From the NCBI GenBank assembly GCA_003993805.1, contig RSEF01000001.1, positions 58,348,269 through 58,412,268 of the forward strand: a stretch of 64,000 nt of DNA, given 5' to 3'. Below the pieces are notes generated by a model, which was not told the origin of the DNA, made no database searches, and was given only the letters and a program-made list of their open reading frames with translations. Positions 43,101 through 57,645 of the stretch are shown in pieces (position 1 is the first letter of the stretch; each line of letters opens with the position of its first letter). The position numbers were made by a program, and so were the translations under genes. Source of the stretch: Himantopus leucocephalus. Lineage: Eukaryota; Chordata; Aves; Charadriiformes; Recurvirostridae.

Positions 43101-46100
43101 AGGCTTTTCTGCACTGCAGCTGAAAAAGATGCCTTGTAGAAGTGCATCTACATAAATAGACCCGTATTTACATTGTGAAATATGCTTCGTCACCCAAAAT
43201 GTCAAAAGCATTTCTGGCTACTGATTAGACCATAAAACTTCCTTGAGCTCTTATTTTGACTGACACTAACTCTGTCTGCGCATCTCAGCTTACTGGTCTG
43301 TAAAAATGGGTATAACGTTTCACAGCAGGCCTGGAATGCCGATTGACTGGATCTTTAGTCTGGCCCTATCTGAACAGAGAAAAAGAATGTCTTTTTGGGT
43401 TACGTTAAGTTGGTAGAGTAGAAAACTCTGAATTCTCTTACTCTGCCGGCTAATTTTCATGAAAAATTCTTAGCTGGCTATAATCCTGTCTTTGTTGCAA
43501 AAAGAGTATTTTATATATCAAGGTAGTTTGCTCGGCATCAAATCTTAGAAGAAAGTCTAAGACCTTTCCCTGCAGTGATTCTCAACAAAATAACTTTGTA
43601 ATTTCTCTGTCTTCCATCCTAGATATTTCTACTGTCACCATGGTATCTAAGCTCATCAGAGAAACTGCGTGAGGTTGTTGCTAGCTTGGATAAGTGGTTT
43701 ATCTAGTCCAAGGCAACAAAGAGCTAAATGTTCTGAAAGTTATATGAATACCTTCCTTGGGGTCTGAGAGCAGGGAACAATGGCGAGTGCTGCCCTTCCT
43801 GTGTAGATAAGGACAATTATTGGCTATAGGCATCTGACCAGAAATTAATACCTTGATAAACAGTATCAGTAATTTTCCTGCTTGACAATTGTGTCTTTAT
43901 GATCCCTGTTCAGGCTTCAGAGGTAAAATGAAAATACTGTTCTTGGCCACGTGAAGTATCATGAGTTAGTTTTTTCCAAATTCCTGCTTTGGGGCCCTTA
44001 GAGCTATCTGTCTTGTTATTCTTTCTTCTCTATCCTGGAATGAAGAATAGCTTTTCTTTTTTTTGTAATAATTTTTCCATTCAGCTTCTGAAGGGAATGA
44101 GGCAGTTACTAGCCCAGGAGATAATCTGGTTATTGTAATGATGTAGCTGCTAGAAATTGACAACAAGAGGTGGAGAAATATACAACAGGGGAAATGATGG
44201 AAAGGCAAAGTACCAGCAAAGTAGAGATATTTGATATAGTAAGTAGAAATGTTGGCACATCAACTGCCTTATTGATATTCATTCTGTTCAGTGATTTCTG
44301 TATCAGATTTACAGATGGTTGATGTTTTTACTAGTTGCCAGTCCTGCAAATTCAGGCTTCATCCTGAAATTCATGCTGAGCTCTTTCCGAAGCATGTTGT
44401 ATATATTCTGTAGGGGGAATTATACACTTACTGCATCCTTTTGGGTTCCCATCAGAGAATGGATTGTTGGAATAGGTGTAAGGCTACAGAAGTGTAATGA
44501 GGTCACTTGGGCAACACTGAAGGTCTGTAAAGTTGCACAAAAATGTCTGTGCTAGTAATGTGAAGCACAGGGTTTCTGTAAGTGGATATAATACAGGAGA
44601 TGGGAGGGGAAGCATCTTGACAGTCAATCTGAGCTAAATTGGAAGAAATAATTACTTTATCCTTACAAACTGAGTGAATTTGATATGGGAACCAGTGAGA
44701 CTCGGAAAAAACAGCATCTCACAATGCCATCTCCACTGCAATGTAAAATTGCTTCACAAATTATACCACCATTCTGTTAATTATCTTCCCAGGACTATTC
44801 ACTTCTTTGGAGTTCTCTGGGTACAAGATAAGAAGCTCCTGTACACCAAAGATGTGTGCAGAATGTAGCTTGTGCACTTCTGACAGTCAGTTACTGAAAT
44901 ACTTTCCCTGGCCTGATGCTCTGAGATATCTTATTTGAAGGAAAGCCCTGTTTGCATAGGTACCATAAGAAAGGATTTGCTTTCTGCTCCAGTCTGATTT
45001 TGTTTTGTTAAATTTTCCTGAGCATTAGGGAGAATTATCCTCCAGAGCAAGAATCTGAAGGACGTGGACTGAACAAATCCAATTTCTGGAATAGGCAACT
45101 ATATTCATTGGCTCTGGTGTTAAAATACTTCACTGGAAGTCACGTCTATTAGAGTCTCCTGCCTTATTTGGTTATAACTGTGCTGCAGAAGCACAATGAG
45201 AAGCAATATTAGTTGTTCATAATTAGTGGGGCAATTGTTGAGACAATATGTTCAATAACTCCTACCAAGGTGACACCTTAGACATAGGAGCACTAAACTG
45301 TATTACATGCTTGAGTGATCAAGGCTGGAGTTTATGGCTTATGCTCATTCAGTTGCTTGAGTGCTTAAGAGTAGAATAGTGGAAAACCTTTATCTGATGT
45401 GCAGGTTTCTGAGCAGCTTGTCACATGACTGTCATACCTTTCTTCTAGATGGTGTCAGATGGTCAAAATTACTTTCCCTCATCATTCAAGAATATTCCTA
45501 TTCTCAATCAGACAAAGCTAAATCTCTGTCTTTGAAATGTAGTGCTGAAAAACACCTGGTCAGCTAATCTGAACTCTCAGATAAAATGAGACCTAACCAA
45601 TGGAGGAGACAAAATTCTCAGAGTTAATTGTGTGTGTCTATAGATGTCCAGCATGGTGGCATGGTAATCCTTTAGGTCCTTCTGCAAGCCAAAACTACTA
45701 CTATTGTAGTAGTAAATTAACTTCAGTGGAATTATAGTGAAGCATACTTAGGAGAATAGTTCACTCCGAAGTTAATAACCTATTGGAAGCATGCATACAA
45801 GAAATACTGATTTGAAGAACAGAAAGTCAAAGGTCAAGACCTACATTCACCATTATGGTTGGTATCTGCATAAAGGGTCATACCAGTTCTCTTTAAGTAG
45901 ACAGCAGTGAATTATGATTATGATCTCAGGATAGCTTTACATCTTGTGGTATCTCCTTACAAATGACAATATTTGCTTGGAAATAACACTCAGAATGTGT
46001 CACTCGGCTGCATTCCTAGGCATCTGCCTATTAACAATATAATTTTGTTTTTCTTATGCATCACTCTCAGTCTTATTTAATGCACAGTCTGTCTGCAGAA

Positions 46101-49100
46101 ACAAGAAGTTGTGGTGAGGTCCAGCCCAGAAGAAGCTTGAGGTACTGACTCATTCTGAGACACTGAGGGAAAGGTTTGCTTGTGGGTATATTTAGACTAT
46201 AACTACACAAGGACACTAAGCTATGAGAACCCCTAAAAATGAGATGGCCTTATTTTTAATGAAGATTTGATTGTGCCTTTTGGGTGGCTTAGTTTGACGT
46301 TGTTTTATACTGGCAGAGGTAAACGTGTTTCCATGATTTCCCAGAACTTCTCAGAAATTCTAGTGTAAATTTTGAGGTGTGATCCAAACAGCATTATAGG
46401 AAAGATTAATGCCTCCCTTTCCCTGGAGGTGTTCATATCCCTTGTTCAGGTTGTGAGAGGCTTGCTAAGTTCTGTCCCCCCAGCTTAACATGTATCTCCT
46501 ACCTCCCATAAAGGTTGGAGGGGACTTCGGCATTCTGTGCTCTCAATCTCTCATTAGTGCCACTTCATTTTGCAAAAATAATTAAACTCTCACCGGATAT
46601 GGAACTGGAACCTGACAGGGAACAGGGCAGAGATAATCCCACCATTCAAAAGACTAATCTGACCACCAGGTAAAGAATATTTCTCCTGCGATTTCTCCCA
46701 GTGATTAAGTCTTTTGGACAAAAGCATCAGCGTCAACCAAAAGAATCGAGGGAAGCACAATCCAAGGCCCTCAGCTGCCTAGAGCTCTTGCTCAAGTAAT
46801 GTGAGACTGAAATACTAATTCACTTTCTGCCTAAATCACAAAGAAATGTAACTTAAGCACCTACTACTTTGGAGAGTTCTTGAAAGCCTGAGCCCTGTGT
46901 GAAAGGGGACTCTACTCCTGCTCTGTCAACCTGACCAGCTATAACCTTTTTTTCTTCACAGGTATTCCAAACCAAGCCAATCTGTATTCTAAGGGTGGAA
47001 TTCTTTTCTGATCTCAGCAAGAACAAAAACCTGTTTATATTTCTATTGATGAGAGCCAGTCTTTTAATACTTTCTGTGTTGTTTGCCTGCTCAGATAAAT
47101 CAGTGAGTTACATAGCCCCAGTGCTCTCAATAAACTGATTTCTTGTCTGGAAGTTCTGTGTCTTTTCCCTCCATTCCTGGCTGCATAAAATAACGATCCA
47201 ACTCTAAGTCTTACCTCACGCTGACTTTCACGTGTAACACCAGAAAAAGGACTTTTTGAGGAGTTAGTCTCCCACTAGAGCTAACAACGCTCCACATTTC
47301 TAGGAAGTTGTTCATAAACAACTTACCTCCTCTTTAAATACTGCGCAAACACAGACTTTGAGAACGTTAAGGGGATAGTATTAATTGTTGGTATTTAAAA
47401 TTAAGGGGAAAAAATAAGGGGACAGTAAGTACACACACAGCTAGTATCACCCAGGGCAGTGTATGTTTTGACTCACGTGATGCTTCTCTGCCCATATCCT
47501 TCTCTCATCCAAATCACAGCTGGAGTCAGCCAAGAAGTCAGCCACTTCTTACTTCATAGAAGTTCTTCAGTGGAAGCCTGGCTGCCATTGCTAGAACCAA
47601 TTGACACAAGGACTGCTGTGGTAGGACAGGAGTAATCACCTTTTCTGGTAACCTTTTGTCACATGCTGCGACATGAAGAAACTACCCAAGCTCAGCTTTA
47701 TCCCAGTGGGGCACACCTCGCAGGTAATAATTGTGCTGTCAATCTGCTTCGCAGCAGTTGCTAACCTTCTGTAGACTGAGCTGCCAGGGTCTACTTTTAG
47801 GGCTTTTATTTAAAACAACTGCTTGAATTTCACAGGTGCAAAAGCTTAAGCACTGGAGCACTTCCTAAAAAGAGAGTTTAGAGCCACCATCCTTTTGAAC
47901 TCTTGTGTGCTGAATTTTTTGGAGACTTCTTCCATGAACTGGTTGCTTCATGACATGGAGAGCTGTTTTATCTGAGTGTAAGGAGGACATAACACGTTAC
48001 TAAACTTCAAAGGTCTATACAAGATGCAGACGAGCCATGAAAACCCAAGGTGGCTCTATTCATCCTCTTAACTCCTCGGTTATCTGAGATGGGAGGTACC
48101 AATTAAAAGTGAATGCTGCATCATAGCTAAGTTTTCTTAATTACTGCTCAGAATATTAGCCAAGCGCCTTTTACAGTTTTGATTGTTCAGTCACATCAAC
48201 AATTAGAAAGCAATGCCCAATAAAACTCAATTAGGCCATCACATTCTGCTTTGTATAGGAGTACAACAGAACCATTGTTATTCTTTCAGCAATTCTACTT
48301 CACGTTTTGAGACCTGCACTCTTTGTTTCTGCTATTTTACTTTTCATGAAAATAGTTGTAGCTCAATAAATAAATACTGTACCTATTTAACTATTTTTAA
48401 ATAAAATCCACGGGGGTATTTTCACTTACACTAATAAATTGAGATAAGCTTGGATTTTAACTAGATCTTGAAGATGAAAAAATAACTCCTGTGTCTTTAC
48501 TAAGATCTCAGCTGAGACAACTTACTGTTTACCTGTCCTGAGGTGAGAACGTATGACTTCACTCTAGTGAGAAAAGGTCTGAGTGCTCCCTCTGATTTCT
48601 GTGCCTTTGAAGTAGGCCTGCAATGAGTCAAGCTGTATACTGCTCAGAAGAATGAGGAAAGGTATATATTACTCAGAAGGAAGAAAGTCCAGTGTCTAGA
48701 TTCCTATCTGCAAATAAGAGCGAAGAAGCAAGCAACCAGCAACTCGCTGCCCTCTTGTCCCTGATTTTGGCAAAGTCTTTTCACCCAAGTGGGAAGTAGC
48801 TGGCTGCCCACCTAATCTTAACGCTTTTTGCTGCTTCTGCGCTGGAGAGTGAGGAATGTGATGGCCCACTGTGTCAGCTGAATGAACGGATTGTCCCTGA
48901 AGGACAACAAAGCTGTCCACATGCTTATGGCAGAACCTACTCTTAGTCATCACGCTGTGCACCTTACTCCGCAGTACATTCCCTGCTCTCTTCTCTCAGG
49001 AGATTCTTGATTACCTACTATTCTGCTTAGTCATAGCTTTACCCTGAAGTCTTTTCAAAATGTATTGCAACATAATGCACCCAAGAGATTTAACATGGAA

Positions 49101-52100
49101 AATTCTGGATACATTTGGTAGAATCTGGTGGGTGCCCACCTTTTTTTTTTTTTTTTTTNTTTTTTTTTTTTGTGTCACTGTACCCCGTGTTTTCCACAGT
49201 GTAGGTCTAATATTCAACATGGAAATCCTGTGTGGGAAACTTGCAGAATGGAGCTGTCTTTCAGAGAGGATGAGTTTTCATTGACCTCAGAAGTCACAAA
49301 TGCTCACCTGCTCTAGAAATCAGGCTACTTGCATGGGATCCCATGCAAATCTAAACACCTAAAAGTTTTGAAAGGTGTGGCTTTTAGAGACTACGCTGTT
49401 TTATTTACTAGTTAGGAGACACACTGCTAGGCACGGACTAAAACCACACAAAAAACCTCGGCATATCCTTGCTTCTCCCTGTGCCAATCGGAGCTGCGCA
49501 GTACATTTTAAGGCCCAGCATACAGTGAGTTTCCATAAAACAAATTATAAGCACTTCAGGCAAGTGTGACACAATACGCTATCAGTGGAAGTGCTGGTGG
49601 CACATCTGTTCTGAAGCTTTCCATGCAAAAAAATCATTTTGGTTTCCCATATATGATACTAATACAAAGAGAGTAAGGAGAAGAAAACAAAATGAAAGTA
49701 AGTTGAAGTGAAAATCATGACATGATTTACGTGGTTTAGCAAAATATGGCTCGTGTCAGAGGCTGGCTGGCTACAGTTTAAAATAACCTATTTAAGAATC
49801 AGAGGCAATTTATCATTCCTTAAATAAAAAAGTGCTAGATTATTAGGAGTAAAACAAACTAGGTCTACCCAGGGCTTTAATTCTACATCTGGTCTGTTAG
49901 CAGGAAATCCTATTCATGCAGTAATGTGCCAATGATTTTAGAATGTTTCAGGGGAAAACGCAGTAAATTTCTTAAATGCCTATGAAAGAATAAAAAATAC
50001 CTATTAAAACAGAAAAATATCTACTATCCTTTAGGTGTCTGGGTTAACCTGTACAATAGGGTTGGGATACCAGCCTGGTCTCTGCTCCCCTTGGATGTGG
50101 TCCCTGCCCTCAGTGGCTCTCAGCCTGGTCCCATCATGCTGCAGGGTGCTGGAGGGAAGATGGAGCACAAGGAGAGCAGAGCAGCACAAGGCACAACCTT
50201 CGCTCTGTCAGCCTGTCAAGCACAGGCTGTTAAGAAGAGGAAATGTTCTCTATCAGAATATAAGGGCCCAATTTCTCTGTACAACAAGCGCATCTATGTC
50301 ATACAGAGTCTCCGTTACGGTGCTGCCTATATGCAAGACTGATCTTATTATTCTGGGATCTCTCGTTTGTCATCATTACAGTCGCAGCTCCCTAAGGAAC
50401 ATACTCATATTTCTGATTAACAAATGCTTTGACTTTCCTATTTAATCTATTATTTTGCCTATCTAACCTATCTAATTTCAGGCTTGTCTCCCTATCAGCG
50501 TTATTTATATAGCATAAAATTATCTGCGGTGGCTCACATTCCTTTGGCAAAAGGAAGTAGATCTGCCTGGAAAACTGCAAGGTTGCAGCTGGAGCTTGGC
50601 TGGTGCAATATATTTACAAGCATCAAAGTTCACCCCAGCCCTTTAACGCAACGTCATACTTTCTTGACAGGTGAGGTCCCGTCACACCTGGCCTATGCAG
50701 AACACAAGCTCCAATGTGGACAGAGTCAGTGGAAACTCTTGTAACTAACAGTTCCTGTTTATGTGGCCGCCATGGAACCAATACGCAGGATCAAGTATTG
50801 CATCTTCTCAAGTCGTGCACTTTTTATTTCGCCTCAGCAAATCCCATACGGCTGAGGCGTTTTTCTAAGAATGCGAGCAATTTTGAGCTCTGTGGAAAAT
50901 GCTGAGTGCTGTCGGATGCAGGCAGAGAAGGGCAGAAGAGAAAAAATGCATTCCTTTGAACACACTAATATAGAAGGCAATTAAGGAATACAACAATAAT
51001 GAGCAATAATTTTCTCTCATAATGTATGTTGCACTTTAAAGAACAGGTGAGGACTCCCTGAAAACAATGACAAGTAGCATAATGAAGTCCGGTCTACACA
51101 GGGATGTTACTTCAAATATTTCAGATGAGTTGGCCTGAGTGCATTCACAAAGATTGTTTTAAAGTGACTGGGCTTTATGTTCGCATGAATGAAACCCAGG
51201 CTCACCAACCCACGGCCTTCAGCTATGAGCTGCATCAAGCTTATGAGAAGATTCTGTCCTTTTTTGAATGATTTTCTCTCATTGTATAATGTGATAAGGT
51301 TTATTTGCTGTCTGGCCCCTGAGTGCCCTCTTCTGTTACAAAATCATCAGGATTAGCTATGTTATCACTCTAGCTGAATGCTCATGGCTTCCTTTGCAAT
51401 GCCACTGTGTGTGTGTCCGTGTGTCCACATTCACTCATTTTTTTAGAGCAGCGCCTCTTTTCCTCCCCTGATGTTGTCTCGTGGGTTGTGTAGCACGTCC
51501 AGCCCCAACTCTAAGACACCACCTCAAATATTACGATTTGCAAACTGACTGCAAGAGAGGGACATTCCTGAGAAATGGGCCAGTGCGACCATAAAGCAAA
51601 ATAACACTGGCTGGTCTACAAGAGCACAAGGGATGTGAACAGGATGTCCAGGACTTCTATTTGTCCAGAATAGGATGAGCTGTGAAAGATTTATCCATGG
51701 GAAGTTGCCACTGAACCCCAGTATTGTAATGTACCTGGGTGATTTATCACAGTTGTCAAATTATGTCACTTCAAACAGGGAGTTGTAGCGCTAATATTTT
51801 TTTTGCAAACCACTAAACTGAAATGCAAAGACTGAGGTTACAAAAGTGCTGCTTGAAATCCAGAGAGACGGTCAGCTTGAAAAGGCTGCGGAGGGAAATA
51901 CTGCTGTCATGTCCTGTATTATATTGTAGCTCTGCATCTCTAAACCAGGTAGTATCTGGATGCCACCACCGGCAGTGGAAATGAGCTGTATGAACCATGA
52001 GCCTCTTTCCATCTGTTTGGCACCACCTTCCCTGGTGTGGTCATTGAGGTACTCCACAAACAAGAACCCAGTCTTCCGTCCCCAGCTTGCACTGCTTGTC

Positions 52101-55100
52101 TACGCGTCTGGCCCCGCTCCTACTCTTCCTGCCACTCAAATAACGTGGCAGCGCCGCATGAGTTAAAGGGAATACAGATTGCAGGGCAGGCATATTTATT
52201 GCAACAGCGGATGCAGGAAAAAAAAGCAACAGCAAATATACTTTGGCTCATAGTTTGTTCAGCACTCTTTAGCTCCTTTCACATTTTATGAGACAAATGA
52301 CCAAAATTAAACATTTCAAAATGCTGAGATTATAAAACACTTATAATCAAATCTTTAGCAATATAAAAATCTTGGATTCAGGCCAATTGCTGTAAAGTCG
52401 GTTCCCTTCTAGTGCATGTGATGCTGACCTGCGCGCGTTATAGGAGATCTTAAGGCAAAGACTGCACTCCATTTTACTATGCACAGAGCAGAGCAATGCA
52501 GCCTTCTAGGTTGCTCGTCTGCATGGTGTCTCTCTCTCACTCCTGCAATTGAATATATTTCAGTACCCTTCTATGCAACGCCGCATATCTTTCTGATTTA
52601 TCCCTTGCCTTTTTTGGTAAGACTTTTTATCATCTCTTGGACACATACTTCAAGGTAACATTGCTACAGAGGTGCACGCAGAACTGCAAACTTGAATCCT
52701 GCTACTATTCGCCTCTCACTAGCCCAGTATCATCTTCCTCCTTCCTGTTCCAACACCAGCACAGGATTTCTACAGAAAGGAGATGTAGAGTGGGAGGCAT
52801 CTTATTTTGTTACACACCACTGGGTTCCCTGGGAACATCCATTTCCTAGGAAAGCCCAGACTGGAAAAACAGATGGGAATGACATTCCAAAATCGAGAAA
52901 GAAAAAAAAGAAACCAATTGGCACTGAGTTCAGTGTAGAAATGGCAAATATTTGCAATTTGTCGCTGGCAACCAAGGCACCGTTACGATGAGGAACATCA
53001 GCCTTGCAAGCTGCTTGATGCATGAAAAATGTTTCAAAAAAGAAAGGGCGGATAGGAAGGAGAAGTCCAAGGATTCTGTGAATGGATTTCAGCACAGGAG
53101 CCAGAAGGCAAAAAAAAGAGCTGGAAGGATGTTTGTGACAACTTGTGTTAACTTTCACGCAAGTGTCTAGATTCAGAGGAGTTTGGGACAAGGAAAACAA
53201 CATAAAGGAAAATTGGCTGGAAACTGTGTGAGAGGAAACAGACCTCTGAAGAATATTGCGATGTTATACTCATACCAGTACTTCAAGTGCACCCTGAGAT
53301 TAACAAGAGTAGTGGTAGCTTCCTGGAGCGCCCCTTTCTAGAAACACCTGCACCTTTTCCAGAAAACAGGAGTGATTTCTGCTTTCATTTGCAAACATCG
53401 GTGCACTTAGCAGACAAGGCGTGCTGTGCCAGAGTTATGCTTAGTAAGTAAAGACGGTCATGAAAAAATTGGCTGAAGCATCCACTAAATTTCTCATTTT
53501 CCCCTAATAACACAAAACCATTAACAAAGATGCATCTCTTTCATATCTTTGGCTATAATACATTCATTTTTCAACACTATATTCTCTTATTTAAGGGCAG
53601 GACAATTCCCTCATCCTGTTTCTCTGAGCAGCACGGACACCTCCTCCTTCTCTCATGGATTTTGAACAAGATATGGTGAACATCTGCCACTTGCAGCAAA
53701 TATCGATCAGAGTGTTTGCAAGGCTCCTCCACCTGCCCTTCAATTTCCCAACAAAGCCCTTCATTACTATTCTACAGTTACTCAGAACAGTCACACAGTT
53801 CCTTTCTCCAACACGTTTGCCCAGTAAAAGGCATCATTAGCCAGAGAAGCAGAAAGATGTCTGAGTCTCCCAGAGTGACAAAAGGAATGGACACATCATT
53901 AACATCCATTGCAGTCTGGGAACCAATTCTTATTTTTGTTGCAGTAAATAAGGCTGAATTTCTAAAAAACCTGTCATCAACTATTGTATATCATTCTGCA
54001 TTAATATCTGTGAATTTTCCAGAGTAATCAATGAGGCTTTGCAGAAGCTTGAAAATATACCTTTTATTCTATTTATGAAACCTGACTTTCAGTCTGAAAT
54101 GTAGGCACATGCATCCAACCAGCGCTTCCAGCACAACTCAGGATCATGAACATTCCAAATCTTGAAGAATTCTCTCAGTACTGGCACGCTGAAACACAAA
54201 CGGAACAGGTATTTCCAGCACACACTGGGAGACCAGCATCAATCCAGTGAGCAGCGAGCCAGCTGCATTGCTGGCAAGCACTGAGGCACTAATGGTTACA
54301 CATGTCCACACGCGGAGGTGCCACTGTATTGGGTTTTTGTTGCTGAATATTCAGACTGCAGTCTGTACAGATGCTTTGCAAGCTTTACCATCCTGAAGTC
54401 CCAGCATAATTATTCTTCATACCAACCAGGCACGGGAATTACTCAATCTCTACCTTCTCCTTTTCTGCCAGTATCAGTACACCACCACTGTGTCTCTTTC
54501 TGATTGCTTCTCAAGACACTCCACTGTGGAGCTCCACCAGATTTCCCCATTGCGGGAGGTTCGGCAGCCATTTGAAATGGCAGTGACTTAACACCAGAGG
54601 AGTCCTGAAAATAGCTTGATTTCACCCCAAACTGCAGAATCCCAGTAGGTTCCTGTATTTGTTTCATGAGACAGTGACTGTGGACCATGGCCTGGGAGAA
54701 CACCTTCCCAGCACACGGTGTGAATCAATGCACAACAGTGTGTATGCAACAAATCACAGGGAAATGGGGGCTGAAACACAGTAAATAAATCATATGGATA
54801 CACATTTTTACTCTAGCTAGTATACGTTGGTTATTTCCAAGAAAATACATTCTAAAAGCTTTTCCTTGTAGATATGGAAACAATTTCTTAGAAACAGTCC
54901 TGCTCAGTTATAAAACCTATTAAAAAAAAAAAAAAAGAAACATTTCCAAAAGCAAGTAAGGTGTCAAAATGTGCCTATGCAAGACTAATCTATCAAAACA
55001 ATTATAATTACCTAAAAGCAAAAAAAATAATTAATTTAAGGCCATCTTAAATCTTACAATGGCCACATGATGGCCTAGTGAATGCTGCTTACCAGAATGA

Positions 55101-56640
55101 AGCAGAGGTGGAAGCAGAGCTATGGGTAACCTTCAGTAACATCAGCCAAACGAATCTTCAGCCATGAAGATTTTCTTCCACGTTATTAGTGAATGCTGCT
55201 GAAATTCGTGTTCATGTGGTGCTCAGCAAAAGAATACGAACAGACTCTTACTAAAGGAAAGACCCCTCAGTACCAGATTAAAAAAACCCACAGAAATCAC
55301 TTAATAAACAGCCTCGATTCTGACCAAGAATTGCAGCTTTTAGATATATTATTTTTAATCATCCTTTCCGAGTCAGAGTACTTTCTTTTATTCAACAGGA
55401 AATGTTGCCAGGTATTAGGTGTGTCAACAATTACATTACTTATATAAGTTACTTACATAATGGGTACTTCTGGAACCTAATGGTTTATACATAGGTTGAT
55501 ACGAAAACGTGAAAACTATAAACTTTTTGAGAAATATATTATTTTCTATATATGTATTCACCCGAATTTGATTAATATGTAGCTATATATATGAATTATA
55601 AGTTACAGTTGAATACATATGCAGAGACACGTGGAATTTGTGAGATATGTAGGTGTTTATATTCCATTGTATGTTTTGTCTTCAAAAGAACATTGCATTT
55701 GTGTTCACATGTCAAGACTACTACTGAAAACAGCATTTATTTTTATGCAGACCTGGGTCTTGCCTACAGCAATAAGCGCTAAAGTTAATTCATAGAGCTT
55801 TCCTGTTGTGGGTATACTCGTATCAATATAAAACTTAATATGCACAAGATAATGTTAACTTGTTCCAGGAAGGAGAGTAAGTTATGCCAACACAAGGCAC
55901 TTTACTGTTAGTGGAACACGCATATTGTACAACACTTCAATCTAAGACACAAAAGTAAAAAAGAAAAACATCATGCCACTAAACAAAATAGTTACGCCAG
56001 TGCATTCTGCAACGAACACCTCTCCTATCAATTACTGAAATAAGTAAAATTCCCAGGTGGGTATTTTCATGGCAAAAGTAGTAATAGCTTGTGCACTGGC
56101 GATAACTGATAATTAAACACTCAGGATGGGGCTGCCTGTTTGGAGAGCTGAGGATGAGGGTGTAGGAGAGCCACTGGAGAGCTATAAAGGCGGTGAGTAA
56201 AAGTGCTTTTTTTGTCTGGTGGCGGAGGTGATGAGGTCCTTTGTGTGGCACGGGGATTACAAGAAAAAGGAGGGGAGAGCTACAGGTTCAGTTTTAACAC
56301 GCCCCTGACCCAGGGTGTCTGCGGTAGGAAGAAGAGACAGAAGCAATGTGGTTTGTGTGAGTTTCTGACAATACAGAGACCAAAAATCAGAGTCTTTTTG
56401 GCAGGGGAGAGATCCTGTCCTTGAGGATTTGCAGGAAGTCGCTTCTGTCAAAATTACTTACAGCCCCTATGCATGAAAACAGAATTTGCCTGGATTTCCT
56501 AAGTGAACAGAGAAAACCAAGAAAATACCTTTTTCTGTGCTTTTGGCTTCTGTTCCAAATGGGGAATGGACCTGGAAAAAAAAAGAAAAAAAACAAACCA
56601 AAAATCAGTAAAGCGAAGGGGCAGCACCATGTGAGTGCCC
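40111..56640. other. Intergenic region between the NUP205 and CNOT4 promoters, no gene recognised
   Basis: About 16.5 kb on which neither strand gives a coding exon, RNA gene or recognisable mobile element. Open frames up to 136 codons occur (for example 50035-50445 plus) but have no similarity I know and no coding-like neighbours. Local items are a poly-T with an ambiguous base at 49159, a short GT-rich run at 51407-51423 and scattered A/T homopolymers. Confidence 0.7.
49141..49171. repeat. Poly-T tract with one ambiguous base
   Basis: Eighteen T, N at 49159, then twelve T. It probably marks an unresolved homopolymer length or a join between two assembled pieces. Confidence 0.9.
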
Positions 56641-56851
56641 ACTGCCCTGGGACAGCCATGCCTGGGCACAGAGAGGTGGCGGGCGGGTGAGGGAAGCTTC
56701 AGCCACCCAAAATCGGGCCTGGTGGGCCAGCAGCACCAAGGTCCGGAAGCTGAGGGGCACGGCAGGGGTCTCCAAATTTCGCAACTTTCAAGAAACTCGC
56801 CGGTGAAGCGACCCTGTCACACCAGGTCCTTGCGGCTGGAGCCCGTGAGGG

Positions 56852-57007
56852 TGGGGAAGGAAAAGGAAAAAGGGGAGAGGGAAAAGGAGAGGGAAGGGGA
56901 AGAGGGGGAGTGGCGCGGGGTCCCCTCCCGGAGGACGGGGCTGTCAGGCTGGGGCAGTGGCGGGAGCCGCCGCCCGCGGGAGGGGAGGGGAGGGGAGGGG
57001 GGGNGGG
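56852..57007. repeat. Purine-rich tract with G-quadruplex potential
   Basis: A GGGGAGAGGGAAAA-like purine tract (about 56852-56911) is followed by GGGA(GGGGA)n at 56978-57000 running into G-runs with an N at 57004. Repeated runs of four G with one-base spacers are strong quadruplex candidates on the plus strand. They lie at the upstream edge of the CNOT4 CpG island. Confidence 0.75.
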
Positions 57008-57293
57008 CAGCGCCGGGGTGCAGTCCCGCTCTCCCGGCGTGTGAGGGAACGGACGGACGGGCTGTGAGAAACCGCTGCCTGTGTTGATTTTAGTGGGAGC
57101 CGCGTCCAGTCCCGACCCAGCCGCCGCGACAGCTGCCCTTGCCGACAGGACATACCCCCCCCGGGGCGTTACAGCCAACAACCGGCGAAGTCCGACGGGG
57201 AGGGCAGACGGGGTCGCTTCGACCTGGCGGGAGAAAAAAAAAAACAAACAAACCCAAAGCAAGACCAATTTGGGAGGGATTCAACCCGGTATT

Positions 57294-57313
57294 TTAAACC
57301 TGCGCAGGTTTAA
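57294..57313. promoter_or_regulatory. Perfect 20-bp palindrome at the upstream part of the CNOT4 island
   Basis: TTAAACCTGCGCAGGTTTAA is identical on both strands, with a CTGCGCAG core of mixed composition. It lies about 350 bases upstream of the YY1-type element. It could bind a dimeric factor; no specific factor is assigned. Confidence 0.6.
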
Positions 57314-57500
57314 TGGCCAGCAACAGGTGGCTGGAATTACAGCGGGGCGCCGGGGCGGCCCTGCCTGGGCAGACGGGTGAGGGGATCCCGGCGTTATACG
57401 GGCGGCAGCGGTGGCGGAAAGGAACCGGCCCTCCCGGCCGCCCCGCGTCAGGACTGCACAGCGGCCGCCGCCTCCCGCGCAGCCCGGGCCGGCGCCGCCG

Positions 57501-57520
57501 CCTACAAGTCCCGTCATGCC
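57501..57520 (+). promoter_or_regulatory. ZNF143 (SBS)-type element upstream of the presumed CNOT4 start
   Basis: CCTACAAGTCCCGTCATGCC matches the extended ZNF143 motif ACTACAATTCCCAGCATGCC at 16 of 20 positions, including the TACAA-TCCC and CATGCC blocks. Confidence 0.65.
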
Positions 57521-57645
57521 CAGCGCCGTCGCGGCCGTTGCCGTCGCGCCCCGTCCCCCCTCTTCCCGTCCCGCCGTTGTTCCCCGCCCACTGTCGGCGG
57601 CGCAAGCGCAGGGGAGGCGGCGTCCAGGGCAAGTCTCCCTAATGT

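Noticed and set aside
45688..45715. Small hairpin ACTACTAC-TATT-GTAGTAGT
   Set aside because: An 8-bp stem made of a trinucleotide repeat is expected by chance in a window of this size.
50035..50445. A 136-codon plus-strand open frame in the intergenic region, with a second open frame overlapping it
   Set aside because: No domain, no resemblance to a known protein, and the sequence around it lacks a promoter or clear splice sites. A GC-richer patch with fewer stops explains it.
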